Assembly: GCF_001435295.1 (NCBI RefSeq) | Contig: NZ_CM003594.1 | Location: forward strand, 248,001 to 312,000 | Direction: 5' to 3' | DNA: 64,000 bases | DNA from: Psychrobacter sp. P11F6 | GTDB lineage: Bacteria > Pseudomonadota > Gammaproteobacteria > Pseudomonadales > Moraxellaceae | Part shown: piece after piece, positions 46,537 through 57,136 of the stretch | How positions within the stretch are numbered: position 1 is the stretch's first letter | How the letters are laid out: each line of letters opens with the position of its first letter | Program-made: the position numbers and the translations under genes | Notes under the pieces: generated by a model | What the model saw: only the letters and a program-made list of their open reading frames with translations | Told to the model about the DNA's origin: nothing | The model's database searches: none

Positions 46537-47763
46537 ATGACAACGCAAAATACAGCAGCTGGCTATGGATTACATCAATCAATACTACCAAATAACGATG
46601 GTTTATATGGCGAATTTGGTGGCAAAATTGGTCATCCTGAGCTGGCCAAAGCCATGGCAGAAATCGAAGTAGGCTTTCGTGAAATCATTAAAAATGACGA
46701 TTTTATCGCTGAGATGAAGCGCTTGCGTGAGACCTATGTTGGTCGTCCAAGTCCTATTTATCATGCGCAACGTTTGACCGAGCATTGCGGCGGCGCGCAG
46801 ATTTATTTTAAGCGTGAAGATTTAAATCATACGGGCGCGCACAAGATTAATCACTGTTTGGGTGAAGTGTTATTAGCCAAGAAATTAGGCAAAACCAAAG
46901 TAATTGCCGAGACGGGTGCGGGGCAACATGGCGTAGCGTTGGCAACGGCAGCGGCATTGATGGGCTTGGAGTGTGAGATTCACATGGGTGTGGTGGATAT
47001 TAAAAAGGAGCATCCAAACGTCAGTCGTATGAAGATTTTGGGTGCCAATATCGTACCAGTGTCACGCGGTGCTGGTACGCTAAAAGAAGCAGTCGATAGC
47101 GCCTTTGAGACTTATTTGAATGAGCTCGATACCAGTATGTTTGCGATTGGCTCGGCATTAGGTCCTGCACCCTATCCTGAAATGGTCAGCTATTTTCAGT
47201 CAGTGGTCGGACATGAAGCGCGGGCGCAGTTCTTAGCGACGACGGGTAAGCTACCTAATAAAGTGGTTGCTTGTATTGGCGGCGGCTCTAATGCTATCGG
47301 TATGTTTAGCGGCTTTTTTGATGATAAAAGTGTAGAAAAAATAGGCGTGGAACCCGCAGGTGAGGGCTTGGATACGCCTAATCATGCCGCAACGATGTCA
47401 CTGGGCGTGAAAGGCGAGATTCATGGTTTTAAATGTTACGTGCTGCTTGATGAAAAAGGCGAGCCAGCTCCCGTACATTCGATTGCCTCAGGTCTAGATT
47501 ATCCTGGGGTTGGACCACAGCACTCGCATCTGCGAGATTTAAAACTGGCTACTTATGAGTCGGCGACTGATGCTGAATGTCTAGAAGCGTTTATGGCATT
47601 GTCGCGCCTTGAGGGTATTATTCCTGCCTTAGAGTCGGCACATGCCATCGCTTATGCAATGAAAATTGCCAAGGATATGTCAGCGGATGAGACGATTTTG
47701 GTCAATTTGTCAGGTCGCGGCGATAAAGATATTGACTTTATTTTGGATAAAGTGAATTTGTAG
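46537..47763 (+). CDS. trpB: Stand-alone tryptophan synthase beta-chain-like protein
   Basis: 408 residues. PLP enzyme making tryptophan from indole and serine. [17 protein letters not shown] holds the PLP lysine K103. [45 protein letters not shown] and [16 protein letters not shown] are TrpB motifs. Several segments differ from classical TrpB (HCLGE for [32 protein letters not shown] for PHPYP), pointing to a divergent paralogue. No trpA or other trp gene adjoins it, so it may use free indole or act on another substrate. AAGGGTTAACT precedes the ATG. Confidence 0.85.
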   Translation: MTTQNTAAGYGLHQSILPNNDGLYGEFGGKIGHPELAKAMAEIEVGFREIIKNDDFIAEMKRLRETYVGRPSPIYHAQRLTEHCGGAQIYFKREDLNHTGAHKINHCLGEVLLAKKLGKTKVIAETGAGQHGVALATAAALMGLECEIHMGVVDIKKEHPNVSRMKILGANIVPVSRGAGTLKEAVDSAFETYLNELDTSMFAIGSALGPAPYPEMVSYFQSVVGHEARAQFLATTGKLPNKVVACIGGGSNAIGMFSGFFDDKSVEKIGVEPAGEGLDTPNHAATMSLGVKGEIHGFKCYVLLDEKGEPAPVHSIASGLDYPGVGPQHSHLRDLKLATYESATDAECLEAFMALSRLEGIIPALESAHAIAYAMKIAKDMSADETILVNLSGRGDKDIDFILDKVNL

Positions 47764-47979
47764 AAGAAATCAGCGATAAATACAGAAAATACAACATCAA
47801 TCGAGCAATTAAAAAGTTATCATCGAGGTTTTTTATCACACGATACTTTTTACGACTGAGCCTTTTATAACTGCGCTTTTATGATGAATGTCTGTTAATA
47901 ATCATTTCATAACGAGAAGTTCATAAATAGCCATTTTATAAGTAAGGAGCAATCGTCTAACGCTTGATAGGATCACCCC

Positions 47980-48882
47980 ATGTCTAACCGCGACCTCATT
48001 ATTTTTATCACCTTATCCTTTATGTGGTCGCTGTCTTTTATTTTTTATCGTATCGGCGTGCCTGAGTTTGGCTCGTTAGCTTTTGCGAGCCTTCGTGTGG
48101 TCTTGGCTGGGCTGACCATGCTGGTTTTTGTTTTGATCAGCCCAAAAAATAGAGAGGGCATACGGGATAATTGGAAAGTGTTGACGCTGGTTGGATTATT
48201 TTCTGCGGCTATTCCTTTTATCCTGTTTGCCTTTTCAGCGCGCTCGGTAAACGCAGGGGTGTTGGCGGTGCTTAATGCGTCTGTGCCGATGATGAGTGGT
48301 TTCATCGCCAGTACCTTTTTTAAAGACAGACTGTCAAGAACACAACTTCTCGGTTTAGTCATCGGTGTTATCGGTGTGATTATTTTGATGAGTGAAAACT
48401 TATTTGGCGGTAGCGGGCAGGGCGCTGAGTCAAGTTCAGGGTTGCTACCAATGGGCTATGCGTTATTGGCCTGTGTCGGTTATGCCGTCGGTGCCAATAT
48501 CACCAGAAACTACTTATACAATGTCTCACCAGTCGCTATTACCGCAGGTTCGCTCATCATTGCCAGTATTATCATGTTGCCGATAGCAGTCTACGAATTC
48601 CCACATGGTAAAAGCATTAGCCTTACTGCTTGGGTTTCAGTCATTTGTATTGGCGTATTTTCAACAGCCATTGCCTTGATTTTTATGAATCAATTGATAA
48701 AAAGTATTGGTCCTATGCGCGCAACCAGTATTACCTTGGTGATTCCGATTTTTGCCATTATTTTAGGCTATCTGCTGCTTGGTGAGGCTTTAGACACGCC
48801 AGCGATTATCGGCTCGATGGTGATATTGTTTGGCACTTACTTGTCTTTAGAGTTGTCCATTAAAAAGATGCTCAAGTTATAA
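47980..48882 (+). CDS. EamA/DMT family transporter
   Basis: 300 residues with about ten hydrophobic segments, the standard drug/metabolite transporter layout of two EamA repeats (residues about 8-140 and 155-295). FMWSLSFIFYRIGVPEFGSL at the N-terminus and PIFAIILGYLLLGEALDTPA at the C-terminus are typical. Substrates in this family range from amino acids to nucleosides and cannot be predicted here. It stands alone; nearness to trpB may hint at amino-acid export but is not evidence. Confidence 0.88.
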   Translation: MSNRDLIIFITLSFMWSLSFIFYRIGVPEFGSLAFASLRVVLAGLTMLVFVLISPKNREGIRDNWKVLTLVGLFSAAIPFILFAFSARSVNAGVLAVLNASVPMMSGFIASTFFKDRLSRTQLLGLVIGVIGVIILMSENLFGGSGQGAESSSGLLPMGYALLACVGYAVGANITRNYLYNVSPVAITAGSLIIASIIMLPIAVYEFPHGKSISLTAWVSVICIGVFSTAIALIFMNQLIKSIGPMRATSITLVIPIFAIILGYLLLGEALDTPAIIGSMVILFGTYLSLELSIKKMLKL

Positions 48883-49223
48883 AAATCTCGATTGGGTCAT
48901 CGTTCAACACGCCCTAAGTAGACTTTTGACTGAGAGGTTATGAGTACAGGTTATTGATAAATAATATTATTTTGCTATTTATGTTTTTAAATGATTAAAG
49001 CCATTCGCTTAATAGGCTGATAAGAGGCGTTGAATAATGAGTATTATCAATACCGATATCATGCCATATTGATATTTTTGTTGGTCATTTTTCCTTGGAA
49101 TTATCATGTTTGCCCCCTATAAAGACTACGGCTTATAAATAGCGTATTAAAAAACGAGCGCGCTATTTATTCATTAATAACAAACCAATCATTATGGTTT
49201 TATAACAACAAATAAGGCTTTTT
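48883..49223. other. Intergenic stretch before the old yellow enzyme gene
   Basis: 341 bp, AT-rich, without a gene. No terminator or clear operator was seen. AATAAGGCTTTTT at the end is the ribosome site of the next gene. Confidence 0.45.
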
Positions 49224-50327
49224 ATGGCACACGATAATTTATTTGAACCCGTAAAAATGGGTACGCAAACCCTAAAAAACCGCATCATTATGGCACCGTT
49301 GACACGTCTGCGTTCGATCGAACCTGGTGATGTACCGACGGCACTTGCTGGAGAGTATTATTCACAGCGTGCGAGTGCTGGGCTTGTTATTACTGAAGCG
49401 ACGCAGGTATCTTTTCAGGCAAAAGGCTATGCTGGCGCGCCGGGTATCCATACCCAAGATCAAATCACTGCGTGGAAAACTATCGTTGATAATGTCCATG
49501 CCAAAGGTGGCAAAATTGTCGTACAGCTATGGCACACAGGATTGGTCGCGCATGAAAGCGTGCAGCCTGATGGCAAAGCGCCGATCTCAGCGTCTGATGT
49601 GCATGTCGGTGTGCGTACGTCATTGCGTGATAGCAATAACCACGCCATCCGTGTTGAAGCGACCACGCCACGTCCAGCGACACTTGATGAGATTAAGCAA
49701 GTCATCGCTGATTTTGCCCAAGCGACCAAAAATGCTAAAGAAGCAGGCTTTGATGGGGTGGAGATACATGGTGCACACGGTTATCTATTGCATCAGTTTT
49801 GGGTTGAGCAAACCAATCAGCGTGATGATGAGTATGGCGGTAGCCGCGACAACCGTGCGCGTCTGACTCTTGATGTCATCGATGCTTGTGTTGATGCGTG
49901 GGATGCTGATCATGTGGGTATTCGTATCTCGCCACTTGGCACGTTTAACAATGTAGAAGCAGGCTACAATGAAGACGAAAACATCTGGCTAGTTGAACAG
50001 ATCAACAAGCGTGGTCTGATGTATTTGCATCTCTCTGAGCCTGATTGGGCAGGTGGCAGGCCTTATAGTGATGCATTCCGTCAGCGTGTCCGTGATGCTT
50101 TTGACAATATGATCATCGCTGCTGGTGGCTATACGGCTGAAAAAGCGGAGAAAAACATCAAAGACGGCTATATCGATGCGGTTGCTTTTGGCCGTGATTA
50201 TATCGCCAATCCTGATTTGGTTGAGCGTATCCGAGAAGGGGCGGCGCTCAATGAGCAGCACCCAGAGAGTTTTTATGGTGGTGGCAATGAAGGCTATACC
50301 GATTATCCATTCCTTAACCAAGCATAA
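49224..50327 (+). CDS. nemA: Alkene reductase, old yellow enzyme family (NemA-like)
   Basis: 367 residues, standard for NemA/OYE. FMN enzyme that reduces activated double bonds, nitro compounds or N-ethylmaleimide with NAD(P)[27 protein letters not shown] is the N-terminal FMN region. [35 protein letters not shown] (substrate-binding His/His-type pair region), [21 protein letters not shown] and [17 protein letters not shown] are family hallmarks. TetR-type regulator nemR, often next to nemA, is absent. It is convergent with the pirin gene across a strong terminator. Confidence 0.9.
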   Translation: MAHDNLFEPVKMGTQTLKNRIIMAPLTRLRSIEPGDVPTALAGEYYSQRASAGLVITEATQVSFQAKGYAGAPGIHTQDQITAWKTIVDNVHAKGGKIVVQLWHTGLVAHESVQPDGKAPISASDVHVGVRTSLRDSNNHAIRVEATTPRPATLDEIKQVIADFAQATKNAKEAGFDGVEIHGAHGYLLHQFWVEQTNQRDDEYGGSRDNRARLTLDVIDACVDAWDADHVGIRISPLGTFNNVEAGYNEDENIWLVEQINKRGLMYLHLSEPDWAGGRPYSDAFRQRVRDAFDNMIIAAGGYTAEKAEKNIKDGYIDAVAFGRDYIANPDLVERIREGAALNEQHPESFYGGGNEGYTDYPFLNQA

Positions 50328-50412
50328 TGGATAATCAGCTGCCCTTATAATTAGCTAACCTTAAGGTGTGTTAAAAACACCCTCAGCGTTAGCCGATACA
50401 TAAGCACATAAT

Positions 50413-50449
50413 AAAAAGCCACCTGACGCAGACCGTCAGGTGGCTTTTT
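50413..50449. terminator. Bidirectional terminator between nemA and pirin
   Basis: GCCACCTGACG (50418-50428) pairs perfectly with CGTCAGGTGGC (50434-50444), flanked by five A and five T residues. Confidence 0.95.
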
Positions 50450-50465
50450 GATGCCTGTATTTTAA

Positions 50466-51434
50466 CTATTTAACAAAGTTGCCCGTTTGGTAATCCCGAA
50501 ACGTTTGGCGGAGCTCTTCTTGGGTGTTCATTACAAAGGGTCCATAACCTGCGACTGGTTCGCCGATAGGTTCGCCGCTCAATAGTAAAAGCTTGACTGG
50601 TGCTTGCTCGCCATTTTCGGTAGCAGGATAATGCAGCTCAATGTTATCAGTAGCCAGTGTTTGCTGAGCTTGGTCATCAGTACGGTGCTGAGTTGGCGCA
50701 TCAAATTGAATCAAATTACCGGCACTGACTGACGTACCATTGACCAGTAGTTCACCTTCTTGTACTAGCAGTAGCGTATTGTGGGTGTTGGGCACTTTTA
50801 GCGTTGTTGCACCCGCAGTATGCAGCTCAATATTCCATAAGTTAATCGGAGTAAAGGTATTTGCCGCGCCTGTTATTTCTTGCCACACACCAGCAATGAT
50901 AGCCGCCTTACCAATCGTCGTTTGGTGGTCTGGGTTACTGCTGTCGATCAACTCAACGATAGGCAGATCTGCCCGTTTGATGCTTTGATAGTTTGGGTCG
51001 GTTAGTTTGTGCGCACTTGGCAAGTTAACCCACAGTTGCACCATACTGAAGACCCCACCGCGTTGACCGAAAGCCTCGGAATGGAACTCTTCGTGCATGA
51101 TGCCACGACCTGCGGTCATCCATTGCACATCGCCTTTTTGAATAATCCCTTGCCCGCCCACTGAATCGGCATGACTGATTTCACCTTCGTAGGCGATAGT
51201 GACGGTTTCAAAGCCTTTGTGTGGATGCTGTCCGACTCCATGCGGCTGTGTTTTATAATTGGGGTTCGGATCAAAGGTCGTCGGTTTGCCATAATCAAAT
51301 AACAAAAACGGGTCGGTATGGCTATAATTAAAATGAGGATTATCGTCAAGATGGTTGATTAAAGTCTTTACATAGAAGCCGTCACCTACCCAGTGCGGCG
51401 CTTTATCACCATGAATATTTTTAATAGGACGCAT
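50466..51434 (-). CDS. Pirin family protein
   Basis: 322 residues with two cupin domains. The metal-binding set of the N-terminal cupin is visible in HPHKGFETVTIAYEGEISHAD and QWMTAGRGIMHEEFHS (His, His, His, Glu). GGVFSMVQLWVNLPSAHKL and the C-terminal GEPIGEPVAGYGPFVMNTQEE are pirin signatures. Bacterial pirins include quercetinases and regulators of pyruvate dehydrogenase; the role here is unknown. GAGGTAATAA precedes the ATG. Confidence 0.92.
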   Translation of the reverse strand: MRPIKNIHGDKAPHWVGDGFYVKTLINHLDDNPHFNYSHTDPFLLFDYGKPTTFDPNPNYKTQPHGVGQHPHKGFETVTIAYEGEISHADSVGGQGIIQKGDVQWMTAGRGIMHEEFHSEAFGQRGGVFSMVQLWVNLPSAHKLTDPNYQSIKRADLPIVELIDSSNPDHQTTIGKAAIIAGVWQEITGAANTFTPINLWNIELHTAGATTLKVPNTHNTLLLVQEGELLVNGTSVSAGNLIQFDAPTQHRTDDQAQQTLATDNIELHYPATENGEQAPVKLLLLSGEPIGEPVAGYGPFVMNTQEELRQTFRDYQTGNFVK

Positions 51435-51619
51435 TTATTACCTCGTCAGACAAAACATATTTTCCAATAAAAAAGTTCTGTTAAGTTACGCTACATTTAT
51501 AGCTACCTATATTGTGTTTATTTTAATAATTTATCAAGGTCTAATGTCGATAAAAGGCAACTTAAGTAGAATGAAAATAGTGATATCTCATTAGGGGGTG
51601 GTGGGCATTTAGCCATGGC

Positions 51620-51736
51620 GCTGTTTATAAATGCTGTTTATAAATGCTGTTTATAAATGCTGTTTATAAATGCTGTTTATAAGTGCTGTCTGTAAGCGCT
51701 ATCTGTAAGTGCTGCCGATAAGCACTGTTTATGATT
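51620..51736. repeat. 13-bp tandem repeat, nine units
   Basis: GCTGTTTATAAAT is repeated head to tail: four perfect copies (51620-51671), a fifth with one change, then three to four increasingly diverged copies up to 51736. It lies in the 330-bp gap between pirin (minus, starts 51434) and the flavoprotein gene (minus, ends 51765), just past the latter's stop. The gradient of decay shows recent expansion at the left end. No coding role is seen. Copy number probably varies between strains. Confidence 0.9.
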
Positions 51737-51764
51737 AAACAATGCCAAATCGTTATGATTGAGG

Positions 51765-53081
51765 TTAAACCACTTCACCGCAGACAAAGCCACTGGCCCA
51801 TGCCCATTGGAAGTTATAGCCGCCGAGCCAACCAGTAACATCCAGCACTTCACCGATAAAGTATAAGCCCTCTTGCATGTTGCTTTGCATGGTCTTTGAG
51901 GAGACTTCATCAGTTTTTACGCCGCCACGTGTTACCTCGGCGGTACGATAGCCTTCTGTACCAGAGGGTTTGAGCTGCCAGCCATTCAAAGTCGCGCCAA
52001 GCTCCGTCAGCCGCTCATCTTTAATATTGGCAAGTTCGGTGTCTTTGATATCGTCCCAAAGGTGCGTTTGTAGCGCGGCAAGCAGCTTTTTTGGTAGCTT
52101 ATGACTGTCATCGCCACTATCGGTATAATCCGCGACGACCGTCCGAATCAGTTGCTTTGGGTGCGATTTTTTGTGCGCAAGGAGCAGCGCTGTCATGTCG
52201 ATATTTGGCAGCAGGTTGATACTAATGGTCTCGCCAGTGTGCCAATAGTTTGATAGTTGTAGCATAGCAGGGCCTGACAGTCCGCGATGGGTAAACAACA
52301 TAGGCAATTTAAAAGAGATGCGCTCATTACTAGCGATGACTGGCAAACTAATACCAGCCAAAGATCGAATAAGCTCACCCGTTTTATCCGTAAAGGTAAA
52401 AGGCACTAAGCTGGCATCGGTTGCAATCAGCGTGTGCCCAAATTGCTGCGCCAATTCATATCCCAAACCACTGGCTCCCATCGTTGGAATAGACAGTCCG
52501 CCCGTGGCGACCACGAGTGACTCACAGCGGTAGCCTGTTTGCGGCAGTCTGGTTTGATTGGCGGATTCTTTTCTCTCTTGCTTTTCTTTTTTGCTAAGCT
52601 GCTTGCTGGTCAGTAATTCAAATTTGGCGTTCTTGTCATTTTCGATAGCTTGCACACTGTCAATCTGCGCATTTAGCTTTACTTGTACACCAGCTGCCGT
52701 ACATTCCGCGAGGAGCATGGTCAAAATATCTTGCGCTGAATCATCACAAAACAGCTGACCATGTTCGCGCTCATGGTAAGGGATTTTATGTGCTGCCACC
52801 ATACCGATAAATTCCCAGCTGGGATAACGACTGAGCGCTGATTTACAGAAATGTTGATTGGCACCGATAAAGTGCTCAGGCTCGACATAGTAATTGGTAA
52901 AGTTGCAGCGTCCACCACCTGACATGAGGATTTTTTTGCCCGCTTTATTGGCATGGTCTAATACCAGTACGCGGCGACCACGGCGACCCGCTGTGAGCGC
53001 ACAGTATAGCCCTGACGCGCCAGCGCCGATGATGATGACATCATAGTGGGTGTATTGTGATGCATTGCGCAGATTGCTCAT
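51765..53081 (-). CDS. BaiN/HI0933/YhiN-type NAD(P)/FAD-dependent flavoprotein
   Basis: 438 residues. The FAD motif DVIIIGAGASGLYCALTAGRR is at residues 14-34 and is followed by KAGKKILMSGGGRCNFTN, the diagnostic signature of the HI0933/BaiN family. ARYPSWEF-like, LVVATGGLSIPTMGASGLGY, FTHRGLSGPAMLQLSNYW and the C-terminal GEVLDVTGWLGGYNFQWAWASG are conserved. Members are cytoplasmic flavoproteins of mostly unknown role; one gut homologue was linked to bile acid metabolism. A Lys/Glu-rich insertion lies near residue 160 (SKKEKQERKESANQ). Not linked to partners here. Confidence 0.9.
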   Translation of the reverse strand: MSNLRNASQYTHYDVIIIGAGASGLYCALTAGRRGRRVLVLDHANKAGKKILMSGGGRCNFTNYYVEPEHFIGANQHFCKSALSRYPSWEFIGMVAAHKIPYHEREHGQLFCDDSAQDILTMLLAECTAAGVQVKLNAQIDSVQAIENDKNAKFELLTSKQLSKKEKQERKESANQTRLPQTGYRCESLVVATGGLSIPTMGASGLGYELAQQFGHTLIATDASLVPFTFTDKTGELIRSLAGISLPVIASNERISFKLPMLFTHRGLSGPAMLQLSNYWHTGETISINLLPNIDMTALLLAHKKSHPKQLIRTVVADYTDSGDDSHKLPKKLLAALQTHLWDDIKDTELANIKDERLTELGATLNGWQLKPSGTEGYRTAEVTRGGVKTDEVSSKTMQSNMQEGLYFIGEVLDVTGWLGGYNFQWAWASGFVCGEVV

Positions 53082-53353
53082 GGTAGTCTCATAAAATAAT
53101 AGGTTTAAAAACCAGCCACCAAATCCGTCATCGAATCAACAACGCCGATTGCTTATCTTTATAGCAGCAGGTCAATAAGAGGGTTTAGTGAAGGGTGTAT
53201 TTTGGCGTCGTATCTCGCGTGTAGCTATTGTCCATATTTCATACAAGGTTACAAGGATTAAATGTCATATCATTATCTGATATCTGGACGGTGATGCCTT
53301 TATTTATACCAAAATAAAAGTTTATGCCAAAATCAAAACATGTTTTAAATTGG

Positions 53354-53431
53354 CCAATACCAATACCAATACCAATACCAATACCAATACCAATACCAAT
53401 ACCAATACCAATACCAATACCAATACCAATA
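53354..53431. repeat. Hexanucleotide repeat (CCAATA)13
   Basis: Thirteen perfect copies of CCAATA in the 589-bp gap between the divergent flavoprotein and acs genes. It starts about 240 bp before the acs ATG. Perfect copies imply active slippage. Being a multiple of three it could not switch a reading frame, but it could change promoter spacing or bend. The rest of this gap shows no gene; a minus-strand frame through the array is a (Ile-Gly)n artefact. Confidence 0.95.
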
Positions 53432-53670
53432 GTAAAAGCGAGTAGATGCAAAACCACACCTCGTCAATGAATTTTATCATGGGTGATCAAGTATACCGCT
53501 ATATAGGCATATTGTTATGAATGGCTGTTGATACCTTGCAACCGTTCTGCTTATTTGTCAAACTAACCGTGAGTGTCACACATTATGGAAGATGACCCTT
53601 ATCACCTGTACAGGCAGTCGTTTTCGACCGTTATGCGTGCAGGTCATAATAATTAAAAAGGACAAATACG

Positions 53671-55632
53671 ATGACTCAAAAATCATTCCCCATTGCGGCC
53701 GAATTTATCGCTGCTGCCAATACTACCGCTGAACAATACCGCGAAGACTATGAAAAATCTATCGAATCACCTCAGGCTAATGATGCTTTTTGGGCGAAGC
53801 GTGCCGAGCTGATCGATTGGATAAAAAAACCGACCAAAATCAGCGACGTTAACTATGATTTGGATGATTTTCGCATAAAATGGTTTGAGGACGGCGAGTT
53901 GAATATCTCTGTCAACTGTCTCGACCGACATGTCAAAAAAAATCCTTACAAGCCTGCCATTATTTGGGAGGGCGATCACCCTTCACTGCACAAAATCATC
54001 TCCTTTAAAGAGCTGCATCAAGCGGTCTGTCGCTTGGGTAATTCTATGCGTAAGCTTGGGGTCAAAAAAGGCGATCGCGTGACCTTATATATGCCGATGA
54101 TACCTGAAGCAATGATAGCGATGCTGGCATGTACACGTATTGGCGCTGTACATTCCGTGGTCTTTGGTGGCTTTTCTGCTGAGAGCTTGGGCAATCGCCT
54201 GATAGACAGCCGCTCAAAAATCATCATTACGGCTGATGAAGGCTTACGTGGTAATAAGCATACGCCGCTTAAAGCCAATGTCGATCGGGCACTAGATATG
54301 GATGGCACTGATAGCGTGACCAACGTCATAGTCGTTCATCGTACGGGCAATTCTGTACCGATGAGTGGTCGCCGTGATGTTTGGTATCATAACTTGGTCG
54401 ATGGCGAGTCAGAACATTGCGAGCCAGAAGTTATGAATGCCGAAGACCCGCTATTTTTGTTGTATACCTCTGGCTCTACTGGCAAACCTAAAGGTGTGCT
54501 GCATACCACGGGCGGCTATATCACCTATGCTCTCTCTACTTTTCGAGATGTGTTCGATATTAAAGACGATGACGTCTACTGGTGTACTGCGGACGTAGGC
54601 TGGATCACAGGTCATACCTATGCAACTTACGCACCGCTTGCCAATGGTACGACGACGGTGATGTTCGAGGGTGTACCAGAATATCCCACATGGGCACGCA
54701 TCGGTCATATTATCGATAAGCACGATGTGACCATTCTGTACACTGCACCGACGGCGATTCGAGCGATGATGAAGGAGGGCGATGTCTTTGTGCGGGAGTC
54801 TGATCGTTCAAGTTTGCGACTACTCGGAACAGTCGGCGAGCCGATCAATCCAGAAGCATGGGACTGGTATTACCATGTCGTCGGCGGCGGCAAGTGTCCG
54901 ATTGTAGATACTTGGTGGCAAACTGAGACAGGCGGCATCCTCATGGCACCGATACCAGGCACGGTCGCCCTCAAGCCGGGCGCAGCGATGAATCCTTTGT
55001 ACGGTATCAAACCAGAGATTGTTGATAGTGACGGTACTATGCTAGAAGGCTCTGCTGAAGGAAACTTGGCAATTAACAGCAGTTGGCCGGGGCAAATGCG
55101 TACTATTTATAATGACCATGAGCGTTTTTTACAGACGTACTTTAGTGAGTATCCCGGTTATTATTTCACTGGTGATGGGGCGCAGCGTGACGAAGATGGA
55201 CATTACTGGATCACGGGTCGCGTCGATGATGTGCTTAACGTCGCAGGGCATCGTCTGGGAACAGCAGAAATTGAGAGCGCCGTGGTCGCGCATCCTGCGA
55301 CAGCGGAGGCCGCTATTGTCGGGATGCCGCACGAGATTCGCGGCATGGGCGTTTGTGCCTTTATCATTTTGAAATCGGGTGAAAAAGAGACAGAGGCGCT
55401 AAAGGCTGAGCTGAATCGACATGTTCGCGCTGAGATTGGTCCGATTGCCAATTTGGATGCTATTCATATCGTTGAGGCACTACCCAAAACCCGCTCGGGC
55501 AAAATCATGCGCCGTATTTTACGTAACCTTGCGGCAGGTCAATATGTTGGTTTGGGTGATTTGTCTACTCTTGCGGATAGCTCGGTGATTAATCAGCTGG
55601 TTGAGGTAGTCAAAGCTGCGCGAGGAGAGTAG
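53671..55632 (+). CDS. acs: Acetyl-CoA synthetase
   Basis: 653 residues (E. coli 652). It activates acetate to acetyl-CoA through acetyl-[53 protein letters not shown] near residue 264, [29 protein letters not shown], and the C-terminal [14 protein letters not shown] with the acetylation-regulated catalytic lysine are full matches. AAAAAGGAC precedes the ATG. The hexamer array and a long upstream gap suggest complex control of expression. No actP/yjcH neighbour. Confidence 0.97.
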   Translation: MTQKSFPIAAEFIAAANTTAEQYREDYEKSIESPQANDAFWAKRAELIDWIKKPTKISDVNYDLDDFRIKWFEDGELNISVNCLDRHVKKNPYKPAIIWEGDHPSLHKIISFKELHQAVCRLGNSMRKLGVKKGDRVTLYMPMIPEAMIAMLACTRIGAVHSVVFGGFSAESLGNRLIDSRSKIIITADEGLRGNKHTPLKANVDRALDMDGTDSVTNVIVVHRTGNSVPMSGRRDVWYHNLVDGESEHCEPEVMNAEDPLFLLYTSGSTGKPKGVLHTTGGYITYALSTFRDVFDIKDDDVYWCTADVGWITGHTYATYAPLANGTTTVMFEGVPEYPTWARIGHIIDKHDVTILYTAPTAIRAMMKEGDVFVRESDRSSLRLLGTVGEPINPEAWDWYYHVVGGGKCPIVDTWWQTETGGILMAPIPGTVALKPGAAMNPLYGIKPEIVDSDGTMLEGSAEGNLAINSSWPGQMRTIYNDHERFLQTYFSEYPGYYFTGDGAQRDEDGHYWITGRVDDVLNVAGHRLGTAEIESAVVAHPATAEAAIVGMPHEIRGMGVCAFIILKSGEKETEALKAELNRHVRAEIGPIANLDAIHIVEALPKTRSGKIMRRILRNLAAGQYVGLGDLSTLADSSVINQLVEVVKAARGE

Positions 55633-55681
55633 GCTAAATTATCGATTAAAAGCACGTTCAGTAAATAGACGATTAGCGTTC

Positions 55682-55718
55682 AAAAAAGTCATGTTATGAA
55701 AACTAGCATGGCTTTTTT
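55682..55718 (+). terminator. Terminator after acs
   Basis: AAAAAAGTCATG (55682-55693) pairs with CATGGCTTTTTT (55707-55718) with one G-U pair and an extended TTA/TAG inner stem. Confidence 0.85.
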
Positions 55719-55862
55719 ACGCAGACGATATTGATATCAACAAAATTTAAAGGTTCAATACTTTCTATAACCATCTTATCTAACGATAACCATATTATCT
55801 AAAACGTTCCTACTATTATCACTCCCTTTTTTATCCAACATTATATGAGGCCTGCTGTCATT

Positions 55863-57056
55863 ATGACCAATCACTCTTTGCCCGCTGTCGCTACAGAATC
55901 ACCAAAAATCGCTATCATTGGTGGTGGTTTGACTGGGCTGTTTACCGCTACATTATTAGAGCGCGCCTTTGCTCAAAACATAGCACAAGATAGTGAGCAA
56001 ACACCCTTACCGCAAATTACTGTCTTTGAAAAGTCACGTAGCGTAGGGCGTTTAGCCACTCGATATCGTACTGATAGCCACACTGGCAAAAACTGGCAAT
56101 GGGCATTTGGGGCGCAGTTTTTTACGGCTAAGACGGCAAGTTTTAAGCAATTCATTACGCCTTGGTTAGAGACGGGATTGCTACAGCCATGGTGCGCGCA
56201 GGTGATCGATTTAACACCAGCGAATCATGATACTCAATCGCCTGATATCCAAGCGCCCGATATTCAGAGTAAGGAGCAATGGAACACCACGCAAGCCCGC
56301 TATATCAGTACGCCAAAAATGACCAGTTGGGGGCGTACACTGGCTGATGAGTTGCATTACAGCACCATAGAATTTAAAACCCGCGTTGCACCATTGGCTC
56401 AATATGATAATTCTATAGCGGAAAAGGCTGATAAAAAAACTGAGCTATTTGACGAGACTGGCGCGAGTATAGGTCACTTTGACTGGGTGATATGTACCGT
56501 GCCAAACGGTCAGACCATAGAGTTAATGGCAGAGAGCGGCTTTGCTGAGCAAGCCAAGATTTCTAAGCCAACAATGCTGGCGTGCTATACGCTGATGCTG
56601 GGGTGGGATAATTTTGATACATTACCAAAAATGTTAAGCGCTCAAGCAGCGCCACGCTGGGATGTGGCTTATCTGAATGACTCTATACTCGATAGAATAT
56701 TTATCGAGCACCAAAAACCTGCTCGCGATAACCTGCTACCCAGTGTCACTATTCATGCGCGCAACGACTGGTCAGAGCAGCATGTCGATGACGATATGGA
56801 GACGATCAAAGCGCAGTTATTAACAGCTGCCAAGCAAGCATTGAATTGGAACGATGACCATGCTCCTAGCCAAATAGATTGCCATCGTTGGCGCTATGCC
56901 GCCACTGTTTCTGATAGTGATAAAGAAGCATTAGGCATCTTGATAGATGAGTCTCATCAATGGATTGTCAGTGGTGATTGGTGCGGACAAGGCAATATCG
57001 AAAGTTGCTATCAAATGGCACAACAGACGGTTGAGGCAATCAACAAGGCAAAGTGA
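55863..57056 (+). CDS. Renalase-like FAD-dependent amine oxidoreductase
   Basis: About 397 residues from the ATG at 55863; another in-frame ATG lies at 55845, and GAGG between them favours the second. IAIIGGGLTGLFTATLLERA is the FAD motif, VFEKSRSVGRLATRYR the conserved second segment (GGR/RxATR), and WAFGAQFFTAKTASFKQF matches bacterial renalase-like proteins. RWRYAATVSDSDKEALGI and SGDWCGQGNIESCYQMAQQTV form the C-terminal FAD-binding end. Bacterial renalases oxidise isomeric dihydro-NAD(P)H. The match is by motif only. It is followed by the mgtC-like gene on the same strand. Confidence 0.8.
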   Translation: MTNHSLPAVATESPKIAIIGGGLTGLFTATLLERAFAQNIAQDSEQTPLPQITVFEKSRSVGRLATRYRTDSHTGKNWQWAFGAQFFTAKTASFKQFITPWLETGLLQPWCAQVIDLTPANHDTQSPDIQAPDIQSKEQWNTTQARYISTPKMTSWGRTLADELHYSTIEFKTRVAPLAQYDNSIAEKADKKTELFDETGASIGHFDWVICTVPNGQTIELMAESGFAEQAKISKPTMLACYTLMLGWDNFDTLPKMLSAQAAPRWDVAYLNDSILDRIFIEHQKPARDNLLPSVTIHARNDWSEQHVDDDMETIKAQLLTAAKQALNWNDDHAPSQIDCHRWRYAATVSDSDKEALGILIDESHQWIVSGDWCGQGNIESCYQMAQQTVEAINKAK

Positions 57057-57136
57057 TGGCGAAAGTTTACTTAGCGACTGACGCTATCCGGAACTGGACT
57101 TTAAGGGTGTTTTCTTAATATGAAAAGGTGATAACG

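Noticed and set aside
49327..49866. 179-codon frame overlapping nemA
   Set aside because: Out-of-frame shadow inside a well-supported old yellow enzyme gene, with Lys/Arg-rich meaningless sequence.
51620..53431. Repeat arrays considered as CRISPR
   Set aside because: The 13-bp and 6-bp units are contiguous with no spacers and no cas genes are nearby.
53239..53457. Minus-strand frame with a long (Ile-Gly) repeat
   Set aside because: It is only the translation of the CCAATA array, has no ribosome site and ends in unrelated intergenic DNA.
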